NCBI RefSeq assembly: GCF_013449375.1
Contig: NZ_JACDRR010000007.1
Location: 306,827 to 370,826 of the forward strand
Reading direction: 5' to 3'
Length of the DNA: 64,000 nucleotides
Source: Pectobacterium sp. CFBP8739
Lineage (GTDB): Bacteria > Pseudomonadota > Gammaproteobacteria > Enterobacterales > Enterobacteriaceae
Part shown: positions 1 to 8,438 of the stretch, piece by piece
How the letters are laid out: the number at the start of each line of letters is the position of its first letter
Numbering within the stretch: the first letter of the stretch is position 1
Notes under the pieces: generated by a model
Database searches by the model: none
Told to the model about the DNA's origin: nothing
What the model saw: the letters and a program-made list of their open reading frames with translations, nothing else
Program-made: the position numbers and the translations under genes

Positions 1-2
1 TT

Positions 3-200
3 GGTTTGTACTACTACCTGCGCGTGATGGTGAGCCTGTACCTGACGGCGCCTCAACAGCTACAGCGTGATACGCCGAATAACTGGGCCCTAACCGCAGG
101 TGGTGTGGTCGTACTGATCTCCTCCATCGCAGTTCTGTTCTTCGGTTTGTATCCACAGCCGCTTATCTCTCTGGTGCAATTGGCGCAGCCAATGCTGTAA
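3..200 (+). CDS. nuoN: NADH-quinone oxidoreductase subunit N, C-terminal end (partial)
   Basis: This is the last 65 codons of a protein that begins outside the window. The visible part has the motif [12 protein letters not shown] followed by a hydrophobic helix ([19 protein letters not shown]) and ends at TAA. This matches the C-terminus of NuoN, a proton-pumping membrane-arm subunit of respiratory complex I. NuoN is the last gene of the nuo operon, and a strong terminator follows about 30 bases downstream. ElaB lies next, as in E. coli, which supports the call. Only the tail is visible, so integrity of the gene cannot be judged. Confidence 0.9.
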   Translation, partial: GLYYYLRVMVSLYLTAPQQLQRDTPNNWALTAGGVVVLISSIAVLFFGLYPQPLISLVQLAQPML

Positions 201-229
201 CCACCTCCGAGAGTCGGATTGAGTCACGA

Positions 230-262
230 AACGCCGTTGATGAGAATCAACGGCGTTTTTTT
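230..262 (+). terminator. Rho-independent terminator after nuoN
   Basis: A perfect 11-bp stem (AACGCCGTTGA / TCAACGGCGTT) with a 6-base loop is followed by a run of seven T. It sits 30 bases after the nuoN stop codon and probably ends the nuo operon transcript. Confidence 0.9.
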
Positions 263-512
263 ATGGCGAGCTTCCTGCTCGCCACCCTTCGGGCCGTCGC
301 AAGCAACGTTGAAAACGCTCCCTGCGTTTTTTTGTCAGCAAAATCACTATGTTCTCGGGCGGTGGTGATAGCAGGCAAGGTACGTTTTAGGAATGGTCTG
401 GTCTGCTGAAGCCGTAGAAGTCAGGAAAAATTGTCTATAGTTAAGAAGACAACGATTTGTAACTCATGGTTTTTCATAACCAATGATTTCTCATAACAGA
501 AGGAAGCACTCT
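263..512. other. Gene-free stretch between nuoN terminator and elaB
   Basis: No convincing reading frame is seen here. It should hold the elaB promoter. An AGAAGGAAG ribosome-binding sequence lies just before the elaB ATG at 513. Confidence 0.5.
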
Positions 513-824
513 ATGGCGGCAACCAAAAAACAGCCTGAAGAAATTCGTGTCGATGATGATTTAAAACTTCTGACTGAAACGCTGGATGAGGTACTTCGCT
601 ATACGGGCGATCAGGCCGATCAGGCCTACCTTGATTTGAAAAAAGGAGCAGAAAAAGCGCTGCTGGAAGTGAAAGCCCGTATTGGCGTAACAGACAGCTA
701 TTATGCGCGTGCCAAGCAGGTGGCCGACAAAGCCGATGTGTATGTGCATGACAAACCTTGGCACGGTGTCGGTATCGGTGCCACCGTCGGTCTGGTTGTG
801 GGATTACTGTTGGCTAAGCGCTAG
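513..824 (+). CDS. elaB: ElaB/YqjD/DUF883-family membrane-anchored protein
   Basis: The 103-residue protein is hydrophilic and helical over its first 80 residues (LKLLTETLDEVLRYTG, then a lysine/glutamate-rich helix). It ends in a glycine-rich hydrophobic segment (GVGIGATVGLVVGLLLAKR) that forms a C-terminal tail anchor. This is the ElaB/YqjD layout; those proteins insert in the inner membrane and bind ribosomes in stationary phase. The start at 513 is preferred over an in-frame ATG at 483 because AGAAGGAAG lies just upstream and the length then fits the family. Position beside nuoN matches E. coli elaB. Confidence 0.85.
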   Translation: MAATKKQPEEIRVDDDLKLLTETLDEVLRYTGDQADQAYLDLKKGAEKALLEVKARIGVTDSYYARAKQVADKADVYVHDKPWHGVGIGATVGLVVGLLLAKR

Positions 825-835
825 CCTCTGCCATC

Positions 836-860
836 ATGTAGCGGGGGTTGCCCGCTACAT
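836..860. terminator. Hairpin after elaB, possible terminator
   Basis: A perfect 10-bp stem (ATGTAGCGGG / CCCGCTACAT) with a 5-base loop starts 12 bases after the elaB stop. No T-run follows on either strand, so it may be an mRNA 3-prime-end stabiliser rather than a true intrinsic terminator. Confidence 0.45.
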
Positions 861-873
861 CCTCCGATATCCT

Positions 874-1044
874 CTATTCTTGGATCTTATCCTCTTTCAC
901 CGGCATGCCTTGCACCCAATATATGGCCTCAAACGGACGCAGCGCCAGTATGGCGGGTTGAGGCTGTGTATCAGAATAATTGCTGAACAATAGTCGCCAG
1001 CGGCGCTCATGGGCGTCCGTTGGTGGCTGCCAGCGCAGAGCCTG
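874..1044 (-). pseudogene. Possible C-terminal relic of a carbohydrate-active enzyme
   Basis: A 56-codon open stretch on the minus strand is bounded by TAA upstream and TAG downstream and has no plausible start. It reads like the tail of a folded enzyme: RRWRLLFSNYSD, then ILALRPFEAIYWVQGMP. The phrase LRPFEAxxW resembles the C-terminal beta-sandwich end of some GH13 alpha-glucosidases, recalled by eye only. Stop codons isolate it from any larger frame, so it would be a decayed remnant. Chance coding is possible. Confidence 0.3.
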
Positions 1045-1194
1045 TTAACGGGGGTTTTGCCGTGAAAGGAAAGCGCATTGAACTGTTTTTAAAAGAGAAT
1101 GCTCAGGCATGCGGTGTGCTGCACAAATCTGCGACGTGTGGGTAGACAAAAAGGAAAGGGGGATGATCAGGGTGAAATAGAGGCTGAAAAAACA

Positions 1195-1222
1195 AAAGCC
1201 GCCTGTAGGAGGCGGCTTTAGA
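1195..1222 (-). terminator. Rho-independent terminator for the 32-codon gene
   Basis: Read on the minus strand, AAGCCGCC and GGCGGCTT pair around a short loop, followed by TTGTTTTTTC. It lies about 20 bases after the stop of the small gene at 1240-1338 and shows that a discrete short transcript is made there. Confidence 0.8.
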
Positions 1223-1239
1223 GATTGTTTATATCACAA

Positions 1240-1338
1240 TCAGAACGGGCTGATGATTGACCCAATACGTTCACAGTAGCTGACATAAACATCTCCCATT
1301 CTTTTAAAGAATTTGCTGATTTTGCGAAAAGTTTTCAT
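1240..1338 (-). CDS. Small amphipathic protein, 32 aa, possibly AzuC-like
   Basis: The frame reads MKTFRKISKFFKRMGD, then VYVSYCERIGSIISPF, and stops at TGA. AGAGGAG lies 8 bases before the ATG, an intrinsic terminator follows, and a TTGAAA/17 bp/TACCAT promoter with two CRP-type palindromes lies upstream. Those signals, rather than length, are the evidence for a gene. The basic N-terminal half is an amphipathic helix, typical of small membrane-associated proteins. Length, basic N-terminus and CRP control recall E. coli AzuC, which is encoded by the dual-function AzuCR RNA, but sequence identity is limited and the assignment is inference. It could equally be another small stress protein. Confidence 0.6.
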   Translation of the reverse strand: MKTFRKISKFFKRMGDVYVSYCERIGSIISPF

Positions 1339-1367
1339 TATCAGACTCCTCTAACGGGTTAGTTAAG

Positions 1368-1383
1368 TGTGATATTCATCACG
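1368..1383 (-). promoter_or_regulatory. CRP-type site near the transcription start
   Basis: TGTGA-N6-TCACG matches the CRP consensus in 9 of 10 arm positions. It would lie around +1 to +15 of the small-gene promoter, a position usual for repression. Confidence 0.55.
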
Positions 1384-1389
1384 TTTTTA

Positions 1390-1418
1390 ATGGTAGCGGA
1401 GCTGAAATCAGATTTCAA
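1390..1418 (-). promoter_or_regulatory. Sigma-70 promoter of the 32-codon gene
   Basis: On the minus strand, TTGAAA (1413-1418) and TACCAT (1390-1395) are separated by 17 bp. Transcription would start near 1383, giving a leader of about 45 bases before the ATG at 1338. Confidence 0.55.
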
Positions 1419-1424
1419 CATTTT

Positions 1425-1440
1425 TGTGATGTTAGTCACA
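1425..1440 (-). promoter_or_regulatory. CRP site, perfect core
   Basis: TGTGA-N6-TCACA is a perfect CRP core and is embedded in a longer near-palindrome (ATTTTTGTGA / TCACAAAAAT). Its centre lies about 50 bases upstream of the inferred start, just upstream of the -35 element. Confidence 0.65.
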
Positions 1441-1543
1441 AAAATATAACGATCCGATAAGTGAAACACGCCGTGGAACGAAATACCTGATACGCAGTTG
1501 GAAGGTCAGCGCATCAGGTGAGGGAATACACTACGAGGTCGTG

Positions 1544-2104
1544 TCAGGTGGGATAGTGATAAATATTGTGATCGAACCACTGTTCGCCAATCTTCTCGGC
1601 ATCTTTCTCGATGTGATGAAAGTGGAAACCAAGCCGTTGCGCGACAGCATTACTGCGCGTGTTGGCGGTTGAAGCTCTAATGACGCAGCGCTCAACGAGA
1701 TTCGCATCGGTATAGGCGGCTATTAGTGTACTGACGGCCTGAGAAACGATGCCTTTACCTTCAAAGGCTTCGGCGATCCAGTAGCCGATGACGCCTTCTT
1801 TATCCTGAATCGTGTTGAAGGAGACGATGCCAGCCAGCGCATCGTCCCAGCGGATAACATATACGGCGGACGTTTTGTCGAAGAATGCCTTCCGGTTGCC
1901 GCGAATCGTTTCACGGGTGTCATCGACGTTCTTGACGGAATCCGGCCAGGGTAACGTTCGCCGCAGACGGGCTTTTTCCTGCTGGATCAAGGCGAAGAGC
2001 GCATCGGCATCGCGCTCTTCCTGTATCGTCAGACGCAAGTGTGGTGGATGCCGCAGTTCATACAGATCATCGATCACGGACATATCAGCAAATGGTTTTT
2101 CCAT
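1544..2104 (-). CDS. GNAT N-acetyltransferase, RimL-like
   Basis: The 186-residue protein follows the RimJ/RimL acetyltransferase pattern. It has an N-terminal LRLTIQEERDADALFALI segment, a central GIVSFNTI strand, GYWIAEAFEGKGIVSQA (the acetyl-CoA pyrophosphate-binding loop, with the Q/R-x-x-G-x-G/A motif as GKGIVS), and NAVAQRLGF near the C-terminus. Such enzymes acetylate N-terminal residues or small amines with acetyl-CoA in the cytoplasm. The start at 2104 is chosen because GGGAGGGA lies just upstream; longer starts would overlap the PhzF gene. It is 13 bases behind that gene and probably co-transcribed. The substrate is unknown. Confidence 0.85.
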   Translation of the reverse strand: MEKPFADMSVIDDLYELRHPPHLRLTIQEERDADALFALIQQEKARLRRTLPWPDSVKNVDDTRETIRGNRKAFFDKTSAVYVIRWDDALAGIVSFNTIQDKEGVIGYWIAEAFEGKGIVSQAVSTLIAAYTDANLVERCVIRASTANTRSNAVAQRLGFHFHHIEKDAEKIGEQWFDHNIYHYPT

Positions 2105-2117
2105 AAAATCCCTCCCG

Positions 2118-3014
2118 TTACCCCTGCAAGGTACCGTCAACGATCGTGACGCTGTGTCCGCCGACCCAGGGTTCATCGTTCAGGTAAGTGACGGTAATGC
2201 GGCCATCGCAGTTCAGCATCGTGCCCTGTCGTGCAAGGTAGCTGAGTGGCGCGGTGACGTTATTGGTGGCGTGCTGCTGGCGAAGCAGCGCAGCCAGACA
2301 GGCGTTGGCACTGCCGGTGACCGGATCTTCTTTGAGATGGCCGCATTCAATGTAGAGTGCGCGAACTTCATAATCGGTTGGCGTCGCGTTATCGTGCGGG
2401 CCGTAGATGGCAATGCCATTAGTCTGGCTGAGGTTTTGTACGGCTAAGAGCGCGTCTGCATCCGGTGTGATGTTCAGGCAGGTGTCGGCGCTATCGACAC
2501 GAATCACCAGCCAGCGAATGCCCATATGTACTGCGGTGGGCGGGTAGCGGTTATCGATAGCAGCACGATCCAAACCTGTAATACCCAGCGTTTTTTCCAG
2601 CAGTGGCATGTGCTCGTCACCGAACGGAACCATAGTGGCCTGTGGAGCGTGAAAAGCCAGACTCCCATCATCATGGATAGTAATCGGGACTAAGCCAACG
2701 CCGCATTGTTGTACCAACTGGCCTGGGGACTTCGGGCGCAAGCCTTCTTCCAGCAGGGCATGTGCGGTGCCTAACGTAGGATGTCCGGCAAAGGGCATTT
2801 CCGACTCTGGCGTAAAAATGCGTACGTGGTAATCCGCCAGAGGGTCGGTGGCTGGCAGGACAAACGTGGTTTCTGACAGGTTTGTCCAACGCGCGATATC
2901 CTGCATTTGCGCATCGGTTAGCCCATTCGCTTCCAGAATGACGGCAAGCGGATTTCCCTTGAAAGGCTGTTGGGTAAAAACGTCAACCTGTTTGAAACGA
3001 CGTACTATCGGCAT
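2118..3014 (-). CDS. PhzF/YddE-family isomerase
   Basis: The 298-residue protein starts with [21 protein letters not shown] and carries NLSETTF with the conserved catalytic glutamate (Glu48), [13 protein letters not shown], and a second half with [15 protein letters not shown]. These are the hallmarks of the PhzF superfamily, whose two similar lobes form an epimerase/isomerase active site like diaminopimelate epimerase. Many members, such as E. coli YddE, have no known substrate. AGGAG precedes the ATG at 3014. It is the upstream gene of a two-gene unit with the acetyltransferase. No phenazine genes are nearby, so phenazine synthesis is not implied. Confidence 0.88.
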   Translation of the reverse strand: MPIVRRFKQVDVFTQQPFKGNPLAVILEANGLTDAQMQDIARWTNLSETTFVLPATDPLADYHVRIFTPESEMPFAGHPTLGTAHALLEEGLRPKSPGQLVQQCGVGLVPITIHDDGSLAFHAPQATMVPFGDEHMPLLEKTLGITGLDRAAIDNRYPPTAVHMGIRWLVIRVDSADTCLNITPDADALLAVQNLSQTNGIAIYGPHDNATPTDYEVRALYIECGHLKEDPVTGSANACLAALLRQQHATNNVTAPLSYLARQGTMLNCDGRITVTYLNDEPWVGGHSVTIVDGTLQG

Positions 3015-3131
3015 CGCATTTCTCTCCTGTATGCGCTATCGCTTAAATATCACTCAAAACTAACCGCGATCCTATCGCGCGCTTGTGGCATAATGCGCGC
3101 CAAATCACATTCCGACTCGAGTATAAGTGCT

Positions 3132-4724
3132 GTGTTAAGTACCAACAATATCACCATGCAGTTCGGCAGCAAGCCGTTGTTTGAAAACATTTCCGTTAAA
3201 TTTGGCGGCGGTAACCGTTACGGTTTGATTGGCGCAAATGGCTGCGGTAAATCCACATTCATGAAGATTCTCGGTGGCGATCTGGTGCCGAGCGCCGGTA
3301 ACGTCTTCCTCGATCCTAATGAACGACTGGGTAAACTGCGTCAGGATCAGTTCGCTTTTGAAAAATACAGCGTGCTGGATACCGTCATCATGGGCCACGG
3401 GGAGCTGTGGGCGGTAAAAGAAGAACGCGATCGCATCTACGCATTGGCTGAAATGAGCGAAGAGGACGGTTATAAAGTTGCCGATCTGGAAGTGCAATAC
3501 GGTGAGATGGAGGGTTACAGCGCAGAATCTCGTGCCGGTGAACTGTTGCTGGGCGTAGGGATTCCGGTTGAGCAGCACTATGGTTTGATGAGTGAGATTG
3601 CGCCGGGCTGGAAACTGCGTGTTCTGTTGGCGCAGGCGTTGTTTGCCGATCCTGATATCCTGCTGCTCGACGAACCGACCAACAACCTGGATATCGATAC
3701 GATCCGTTGGTTGGAACAAGTGCTGAACGAGCGTAACAGCACCATGATCATCATTTCGCATGACCGTCACTTCCTGAATATGGTGTGTACGCACATGGCG
3801 GATCTGGACTACGGCGAACTGCGTATTTATCCCGGTAACTACGATGAATACATGACGGCCGCGACGCAGGCTCGTGAGCGTCTACTGGCCGATAACGCCA
3901 AGAAGAAAGCGCAAATTTCCGAACTGCAATCGTTCGTTAGCCGCTTTAGCGCCAACGCTTCTAAATCCAAACAGGCGACATCACGTGCACGCCAGATTGA
4001 TAAAATCCAGTTGGATGAAGTAAAAGCGTCCAGCCGTCAAAACCCGTTTATCCGTTTCGATCAGGATAAGAAACTGTTCCGTAATGCGCTGGAAGTGGAA
4101 GCGTTGAGCAAAGGTTTTGACAACGGTCCGCTCTTCAACAAGCTGAACCTGATGGTCGAAGTCGGTGAGAAAGTCGCTATTCTGGGTACCAACGGTATCG
4201 GTAAAACGACGCTGTTAAAAACGCTGGTCGGCGATCTTCAGCCAGACAGCGGTACGGTGAAATGGTCTGAAAATGCAAAAATCGGTTACTACGCGCAGGA
4301 TCACGAATACGAGTTCGACGAGACGCTGACCGTTTTTGACTGGATGAGCCAGTGGAAACAGGAAAAAGATGACGAACAAGCCGTACGCAGCGTGCTGGGT
4401 CGTTTGCTGTTCAGTCAGGATGATATTAAGAAGAAAGTGAAGGTGTTATCCGGTGGTGAAAAAGGCCGCATGCTGTTCGGTAAACTGATGATGCAGCGTC
4501 CTAACATTCTGGTCATGGATGAACCGACTAACCACTTGGATATGGAATCTATCGAATCGCTGAACATGGCGCTGGATATGTATGAAGGGACGCTGCTGTT
4601 CGTTTCTCATGACCGTGAGTTTGTTAGCTCACTAGCGACCCGTGTTCTGGAAATTACGCCAAATAAAGTGATCGATTTCACCGGTAACTATGAAGATTAC
4701 CTGCGCAGCCAGGGTATTCAGTAA
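3132..4724 (+). CDS. ybiT: ABC-F family ATPase YbiT
   Basis: This 530-residue soluble protein has two ABC ATPase cassettes and no membrane segment. The first carries GANGCGKST and [12 protein letters not shown]; the second carries [18 protein letters not shown] and [13 protein letters not shown] charged helical linker ([20 protein letters not shown]) joins them, as in ABC-F ribosome-associated factors. The sequence follows E. coli YbiT nearly end to end. I chose the GTG at 3132 because the encoded N-terminus ([17 protein letters not shown]) and total length match YbiT; the frame is open further upstream (ATG at 3090), but those codons lack family similarity. YbiT modulates translation by binding the ribosome. 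It is monocistronic with its own terminator. Confidence 0.93.
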   Translation: MLSTNNITMQFGSKPLFENISVKFGGGNRYGLIGANGCGKSTFMKILGGDLVPSAGNVFLDPNERLGKLRQDQFAFEKYSVLDTVIMGHGELWAVKEERDRIYALAEMSEEDGYKVADLEVQYGEMEGYSAESRAGELLLGVGIPVEQHYGLMSEIAPGWKLRVLLAQALFADPDILLLDEPTNNLDIDTIRWLEQVLNERNSTMIIISHDRHFLNMVCTHMADLDYGELRIYPGNYDEYMTAATQARERLLADNAKKKAQISELQSFVSRFSANASKSKQATSRARQIDKIQLDEVKASSRQNPFIRFDQDKKLFRNALEVEALSKGFDNGPLFNKLNLMVEVGEKVAILGTNGIGKTTLLKTLVGDLQPDSGTVKWSENAKIGYYAQDHEYEFDETLTVFDWMSQWKQEKDDEQAVRSVLGRLLFSQDDIKKKVKVLSGGEKGRMLFGKLMMQRPNILVMDEPTNHLDMESIESLNMALDMYEGTLLFVSHDREFVSSLATRVLEITPNKVIDFTGNYEDYLRSQGIQ

Positions 4725-4732
4725 GTCCTATA

Positions 4733-4780
4733 CCGACTTTCAGGCCTACATTATGGCCTGAAGGTCGGCTATTTTTCTTT
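4733..4780 (+). terminator. Rho-independent terminator after ybiT
   Basis: CCGACTTTCAGGCC pairs with GGCCTGAAGGTCGG around a 7-base loop, and a T-rich tail (ATTTTTCTTTCTTTTCC) follows. It begins 8 bases after the ybiT stop. Confidence 0.85.
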
Positions 4781-5086
4781 CTTTTCCTTTATTTCGTTCT
4801 CTCTGTGCGCGGTTTATTTCTTTTCGCTGATGTCATCGGACGGAAGTATTCTTCGATCCTGCCTGTATTTATTACTCAAATTAACGAACTTTAATAAACG
4901 CTGTTTTTTTTTCGTACTTGTTAAAAAAACAAAGAGGGATAGACCGTAACCCTATGAAATAAAATAGCGATACGGTTTTTCGGCATGATTTTCAGTTTGC
5001 ACAAAAGAAAACAGTTTGTTAATCCCTGTCGCTATTTTGCTGTATTCACATTCAGCCCCTTCATTTACGTTTTCTCCTCGTTGCCA
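4781..5086. other. AT-rich intergenic stretch upstream of hutW
   Basis: No gene is supported here. Open frames that cross it have no ribosome-binding site and no recognisable protein sequence. The stretch ends in the Fur box and promoter region of the haem operon. Confidence 0.5.
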
Positions 5087-5105
5087 AATAAAAATAATTA
5101 TCATT
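5087..5105 (+). promoter_or_regulatory. Putative Fur box of the haem-degradation operon
   Basis: A 19-base AT-rich sequence 34 bases before the hutW start matches 13 of 19 positions of the Fur consensus by eye, including the central ATAAT/TAT core. Iron-dependent Fur repression would fit a haem-use operon. Confidence 0.5.
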
Positions 5106-5138
5106 TAATTTATTTTATTGATTATTTGGGGGCCGTTA

Positions 5139-6452
5139 ATGAACATCGATTTGACGCCGTATTATGCCGAGCCCGGTGAGCAGCCTTTTAGCGCCCGACG
5201 TATGGCCATGCCTTGGCGCAACCATGTGCCACTTTCTCCAGAACAGATTCCGGTCGGTTGGCAGGCGCTGAAGCAGCACACCGTGCCTGCGCGTAAACGA
5301 CTGCTCTACCTGCACATTCCTTTTTGCGCCACGCACTGCACGTTCTGCGGTTTTTATCAAAACAAGCTGCGTGATGACTGCACGGCGACCTATACCCGTT
5401 ATCTGTTGCAGGAGCTGGCGATGGAGGCGGACAGCCCGCTTCACCAGTCTGCGCCCATTCATGCGGTGTATTTTGGTGGTGGCACGCCAACGGCGCTGGC
5501 AGCCGATGAGCTGTCGCAGATCATTCGTGCGATCTGCACCTCTCTGCCGCTGGCACCGGACTGTGAAATCACAGTAGAAGGGCGGGCGATGGATTTTGAC
5601 GATGAGCGGATCGATGCCTGTCTGGATGCGGGAGCGAACCGCTTCTCCATCGGTATTCAGACGTTTGATACCCGTATTCGTCAGCGTATGGCGCGTACCT
5701 CAGATAAACAGCAGTCAATCCGCTTCCTTGAACGTCTGTGTGAGCGCGACAGAGCTGCCGTGGTGTGCGATCTGATGTTTGGCCTGCCGGAACAAACGCC
5801 GGAAATCTGGCGCGAAGATCTGGCTATCGTCAGTGATTTACCGTTAGACGGCGTCGATCTGTATGCGCTCAATCTGTTACCAACCACGCCGCTGGCGAAA
5901 GCGGCTGAAAACCAGCGTGTCGCATTGCCTGATGTGGTTGCCCGCCGTGATTTTTATCGGACTGGCGCGGCATTTCTGGCTGACGCTGGCTGGCATCAAC
6001 TGAGCAACAGCCACTGGGCGCGCACCACGCGCGAACGCAATCTGTACAACCTGCTGATTAAACAAGGCGCGGACTGTCTGGCAATGGGAAGCGGCGCGGG
6101 TGGCAACATAAACGGGCAAGCCTACATGATGGAACGCAGCCTGGAACGCTATTATCAGCAGATCGATCAGGGGCAAAAACCGATCATGATGATGACGCCA
6201 GCCAGTCCGACTGGGCCATGGCAGCATCAGCTTCAGGCGGGAATTGAAGTGGGCCGCATCACGCTACCTCAGTTGACTCCACATGCCAGTGAACTTCAGC
6301 CGTTACTTAGCCAGTGGCATCAGGCTGGGCTGACCTGTGACGATTCCACCTGTCTGCGCCTGACCAACGATGGTCGCTTCTGGGCAAACAACCTGATGCA
6401 GGCATTACAACAAATTATCCCTCAGCTTAATGCCGAAGCGCATGCACACTAA
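5139..6452 (+). CDS. hutW: Anaerobic haem-degrading radical SAM methyltransferase HutW/ChuW
   Basis: The 437-residue protein carries the radical-SAM cysteines Cys63, Cys67 and Cys70 (PFCATHCTFCGFYQNK) and YFGGGTPT, the SAM-binding motif of the HemN-like family. Its C-terminal half diverges from HemN (MGSGAGGNINGQAYMMERSL), as in ChuW/HutW. ChuW opens the haem ring without oxygen, using SAM, to give anaerobilin and free iron. I chose the ATG at 5139 because GGGGG lies just upstream and it matches the HutW N-terminus. It is the first gene of a three-gene operon with hutX 14 bases on and a ChuY-like reductase. No haem receptor or ABC importer is in the window. Confidence 0.9.
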   Translation: MNIDLTPYYAEPGEQPFSARRMAMPWRNHVPLSPEQIPVGWQALKQHTVPARKRLLYLHIPFCATHCTFCGFYQNKLRDDCTATYTRYLLQELAMEADSPLHQSAPIHAVYFGGGTPTALAADELSQIIRAICTSLPLAPDCEITVEGRAMDFDDERIDACLDAGANRFSIGIQTFDTRIRQRMARTSDKQQSIRFLERLCERDRAAVVCDLMFGLPEQTPEIWREDLAIVSDLPLDGVDLYALNLLPTTPLAKAAENQRVALPDVVARRDFYRTGAAFLADAGWHQLSNSHWARTTRERNLYNLLIKQGADCLAMGSGAGGNINGQAYMMERSLERYYQQIDQGQKPIMMMTPASPTGPWQHQLQAGIEVGRITLPQLTPHASELQPLLSQWHQAGLTCDDSTCLRLTNDGRFWANNLMQALQQIIPQLNAEAHAH

Positions 6453-6466
6453 CCGGAGACGAAACG

Positions 6467-6967
6467 ATGACCATGACACTGCATGAATTACTGGCAACCA
6501 ACCCTGATGGCACACTGGAAGAGATTGCCGGAAAGTACAATACCTCGCTGTTTGCCGTGGTTGAGGCTTTGCCTACGGCACAGCGTACCGTAGTGGTGGG
6601 CGATCGTTTCGATCAGGTATGGGACACAATAGCGACCTGGGGGGAAGTGACCCTAATCAGCCACACGGCGGACGCGATTCTGGAATTTAAGAGTGAGCTG
6701 CCAACCGGTACACATCGCCACGGTTACTTTAACCTACGTGGCAAAAATGGCCTGAGCGGGCATATCCGTGCAACGAGCTGTCAGCACATTGCGTTTATTG
6801 AGCGTAAGTTCATGGGGATGGACACGGCGTCCGTGGTGTTCTTTAATGCCAGCGGTGCGGCGATGTTTAAAATCTTCCTTGGACGAGACAGCCACCGCCA
6901 GCTGTTGAGCGCTCAGGTTGAGGCGTTTCGCACGTTGGCGAGTGAATTACAACCGGAGCAAGTATGA
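6467..6967 (+). CDS. hutX: Haem utilisation carrier protein HutX/ChuX
   Basis: The 166-residue protein begins TLHELLATNPDGTLEEIAGKYNTSLFAVVEALP and contains GYFNLRGKNGLSGHIRATSCQHIAFIERKFMGMDTASVVFFN, the typical HutX/ChuX sequence. The family forms a cytoplasmic dimer that binds haem or handles the haem breakdown product. The start follows a GGAGACGAAACG ribosome-binding site. Its stop overlaps the start of the next gene by four bases (ATGA), so translation is probably coupled. Confidence 0.9.
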   Translation: MTMTLHELLATNPDGTLEEIAGKYNTSLFAVVEALPTAQRTVVVGDRFDQVWDTIATWGEVTLISHTADAILEFKSELPTGTHRHGYFNLRGKNGLSGHIRATSCQHIAFIERKFMGMDTASVVFFNASGAAMFKIFLGRDSHRQLLSAQVEAFRTLASELQPEQV

Positions 6968-7593
6968 CGTGGTTACTTTTCGGCGCGGGCAATGGGGTCG
7001 GCGCCTGCTTATTACAACGTGCGATTGAGTGTGAACAGGCGGTCGTACTCGTATTACGTAATCCTGAACAGGCCAAACACTGGCGTGAGCAGGGAATGAC
7101 GGTAGTGGAAGGCGATGCCTGCGAGCCGGAAACGGTCGCGGAAGCCTGTCGTGTGGCGGGGCCTTCTGCCATTGTGGTATCGACAATGGGCGGCGGCACG
7201 GTAAATTATCAGGGGCACCGCACGGTGATCGATGGTGCCGAACAGGCAGGCATCAAACGTATGCTGCTGGTGACGTCACTGGGCTGCGGCGATAGCTGGC
7301 CGCTGTTGTCGCCCCGCGCCAGAGCCGCGTTTGGTTTTGCAGTACGTGAGAAGTCGCTGGCAGAAAGCTGGTTGCAGAGTAGTTCGTTGGATCACTGTAT
7401 CGTTCGTCCCGGTGGCTTGCTGGATGTGGTCGCAACGTACAATGCAAAACTGACTCAAGGCACTGCCACGCTGGGGCTGGTGTCACGTTGGGATGTGGCG
7501 CTGGCAGTTGATCAACTGCTACAACAGCCTGTTTTTGGCAATCAGATCTATAATCTGATCGATCCCGATCTCACCCTGCCTGCCATTCCGTAA
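6964..7593 (+). CDS. NAD(P)-binding reductase, ChuY/HutY-like
   Basis: The 209-residue protein is an atypical short-chain NAD(P)-binding protein. A Rossmann start (LLFGAGNGVGACLLQRAIE) is followed by IVVSTMGGGTVNYQGHRTVIDGAEQAGIKRMLLVTSLGCGDSW, the NAD(P)H-binding pattern of the biliverdin-reductase-like NmrA/SDR_a5 group. In E. coli O157 the third gene of the chuW-chuX-chuY set encodes anaerobilin reductase, so position and fold agree. It overlaps hutX by four bases. No clear terminator was identified after its stop. Confidence 0.82.
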   Translation: MTWLLFGAGNGVGACLLQRAIECEQAVVLVLRNPEQAKHWREQGMTVVEGDACEPETVAEACRVAGPSAIVVSTMGGGTVNYQGHRTVIDGAEQAGIKRMLLVTSLGCGDSWPLLSPRARAAFGFAVREKSLAESWLQSSSLDHCIVRPGGLLDVVATYNAKLTQGTATLGLVSRWDVALAVDQLLQQPVFGNQIYNLIDPDLTLPAIP

Positions 7594-7754
7594 TCACTAC
7601 GACGCCGTAATCTAATGCTGTCGGGATAATCTCTCTCGGCAGTAGACAAACTGTTATAGTCAATCTATCGAAAACTGTATCTGTTATCTCTTATATGGCT
7701 ATGTTCTAATCGACGCCAGCAGTGTTGTATTCCTTAAGCATGATGGTGACGACG

Positions 7755-8231
7755 ATGGACGAAGTAAAACGCCTTCTTACCGAAGAGATCGAACGCATTA
7801 ACCGGGAAGAAAAACGCGACAATAAAATACGTTTCAGCCGTAAATTCATGCAGTCTCACCCTTATTTGTTTACTGCGATGCTGTTGAGCTACGTGCCGGT
7901 CGCGCTCATCCTCTTTTATGCCTCTTATTTTGGTTTACCGTATCTGATCGGTTTTACCGTTTTCCTGCTAGTGATGACGCTGGCACTGTCGATGGATATT
8001 AATCCAACCTATCGCTTTGAAGACATCGACACGCTGGATTTACGCGTGTGCTATAACGGCGAGTGGTTTACAATCCGCCATGTGTCACAGGACACGCTGG
8101 ATAAGCTGCTACGCAATGAGCAGGTACCGTCCACGGTGAAAGCAGGGATAGAAAAAATTCAGCGTACGAAAGGCGATGTAGATTTCTATGACGTTTTCTC
8201 ATTGGCCTATCGCCAACAGCCTTCCCGTTAG
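7755..8231 (+). CDS. ylaC: Inner-membrane protein YlaC
   Basis: The protein (158 residues) starts MDEVKRLLTEEIERINREEKRDNKIRFSRKF. Two hydrophobic helices follow (LFTAMLLSYVPVALILFYAS and LIGFTVFLLVMTLALSM), then a soluble domain with RFEDIDTLDLRVCYNGEWF. This matches E. coli YlaC, an inner-membrane protein of unknown function. The start at 7755 is chosen by comparison with YlaC; in-frame ATGs at 7740 and 7743 are equally possible, and no strong ribosome-binding site decides. It is a single gene with intergenic spaces on both sides. Confidence 0.85.
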   Translation: MDEVKRLLTEEIERINREEKRDNKIRFSRKFMQSHPYLFTAMLLSYVPVALILFYASYFGLPYLIGFTVFLLVMTLALSMDINPTYRFEDIDTLDLRVCYNGEWFTIRHVSQDTLDKLLRNEQVPSTVKAGIEKIQRTKGDVDFYDVFSLAYRQQPSR

Positions 8232-8438
8232 CAGGCTCTTTCTGCCCTCAAACCGCTCCATTTCACGATGATAAAATAATGCGCAGGTTTTTCTCCCATG
8301 CGCAGATTTTCATGGTGGCTGGTTTTCATTGAATCACAATGCTACGTTCGTATAAGCAGCGAGCGCCGCATTCTTGTGGTTTTTCAGACCGATGGTTTTT
8401 CAGGTTGATGGTTTTTCAAATACGGGCAGAACAGGACG

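Noticed and set aside
836-860. Confident intrinsic terminator after elaB
   Set aside because: The stem is strong, but there is no T-run on either strand, so it is listed only as a possible terminator.
4985-5179. Small gene ahead of hutW
   Set aside because: The frame overlaps the hutW start, has no ribosome-binding site and covers the Fur box and promoter.
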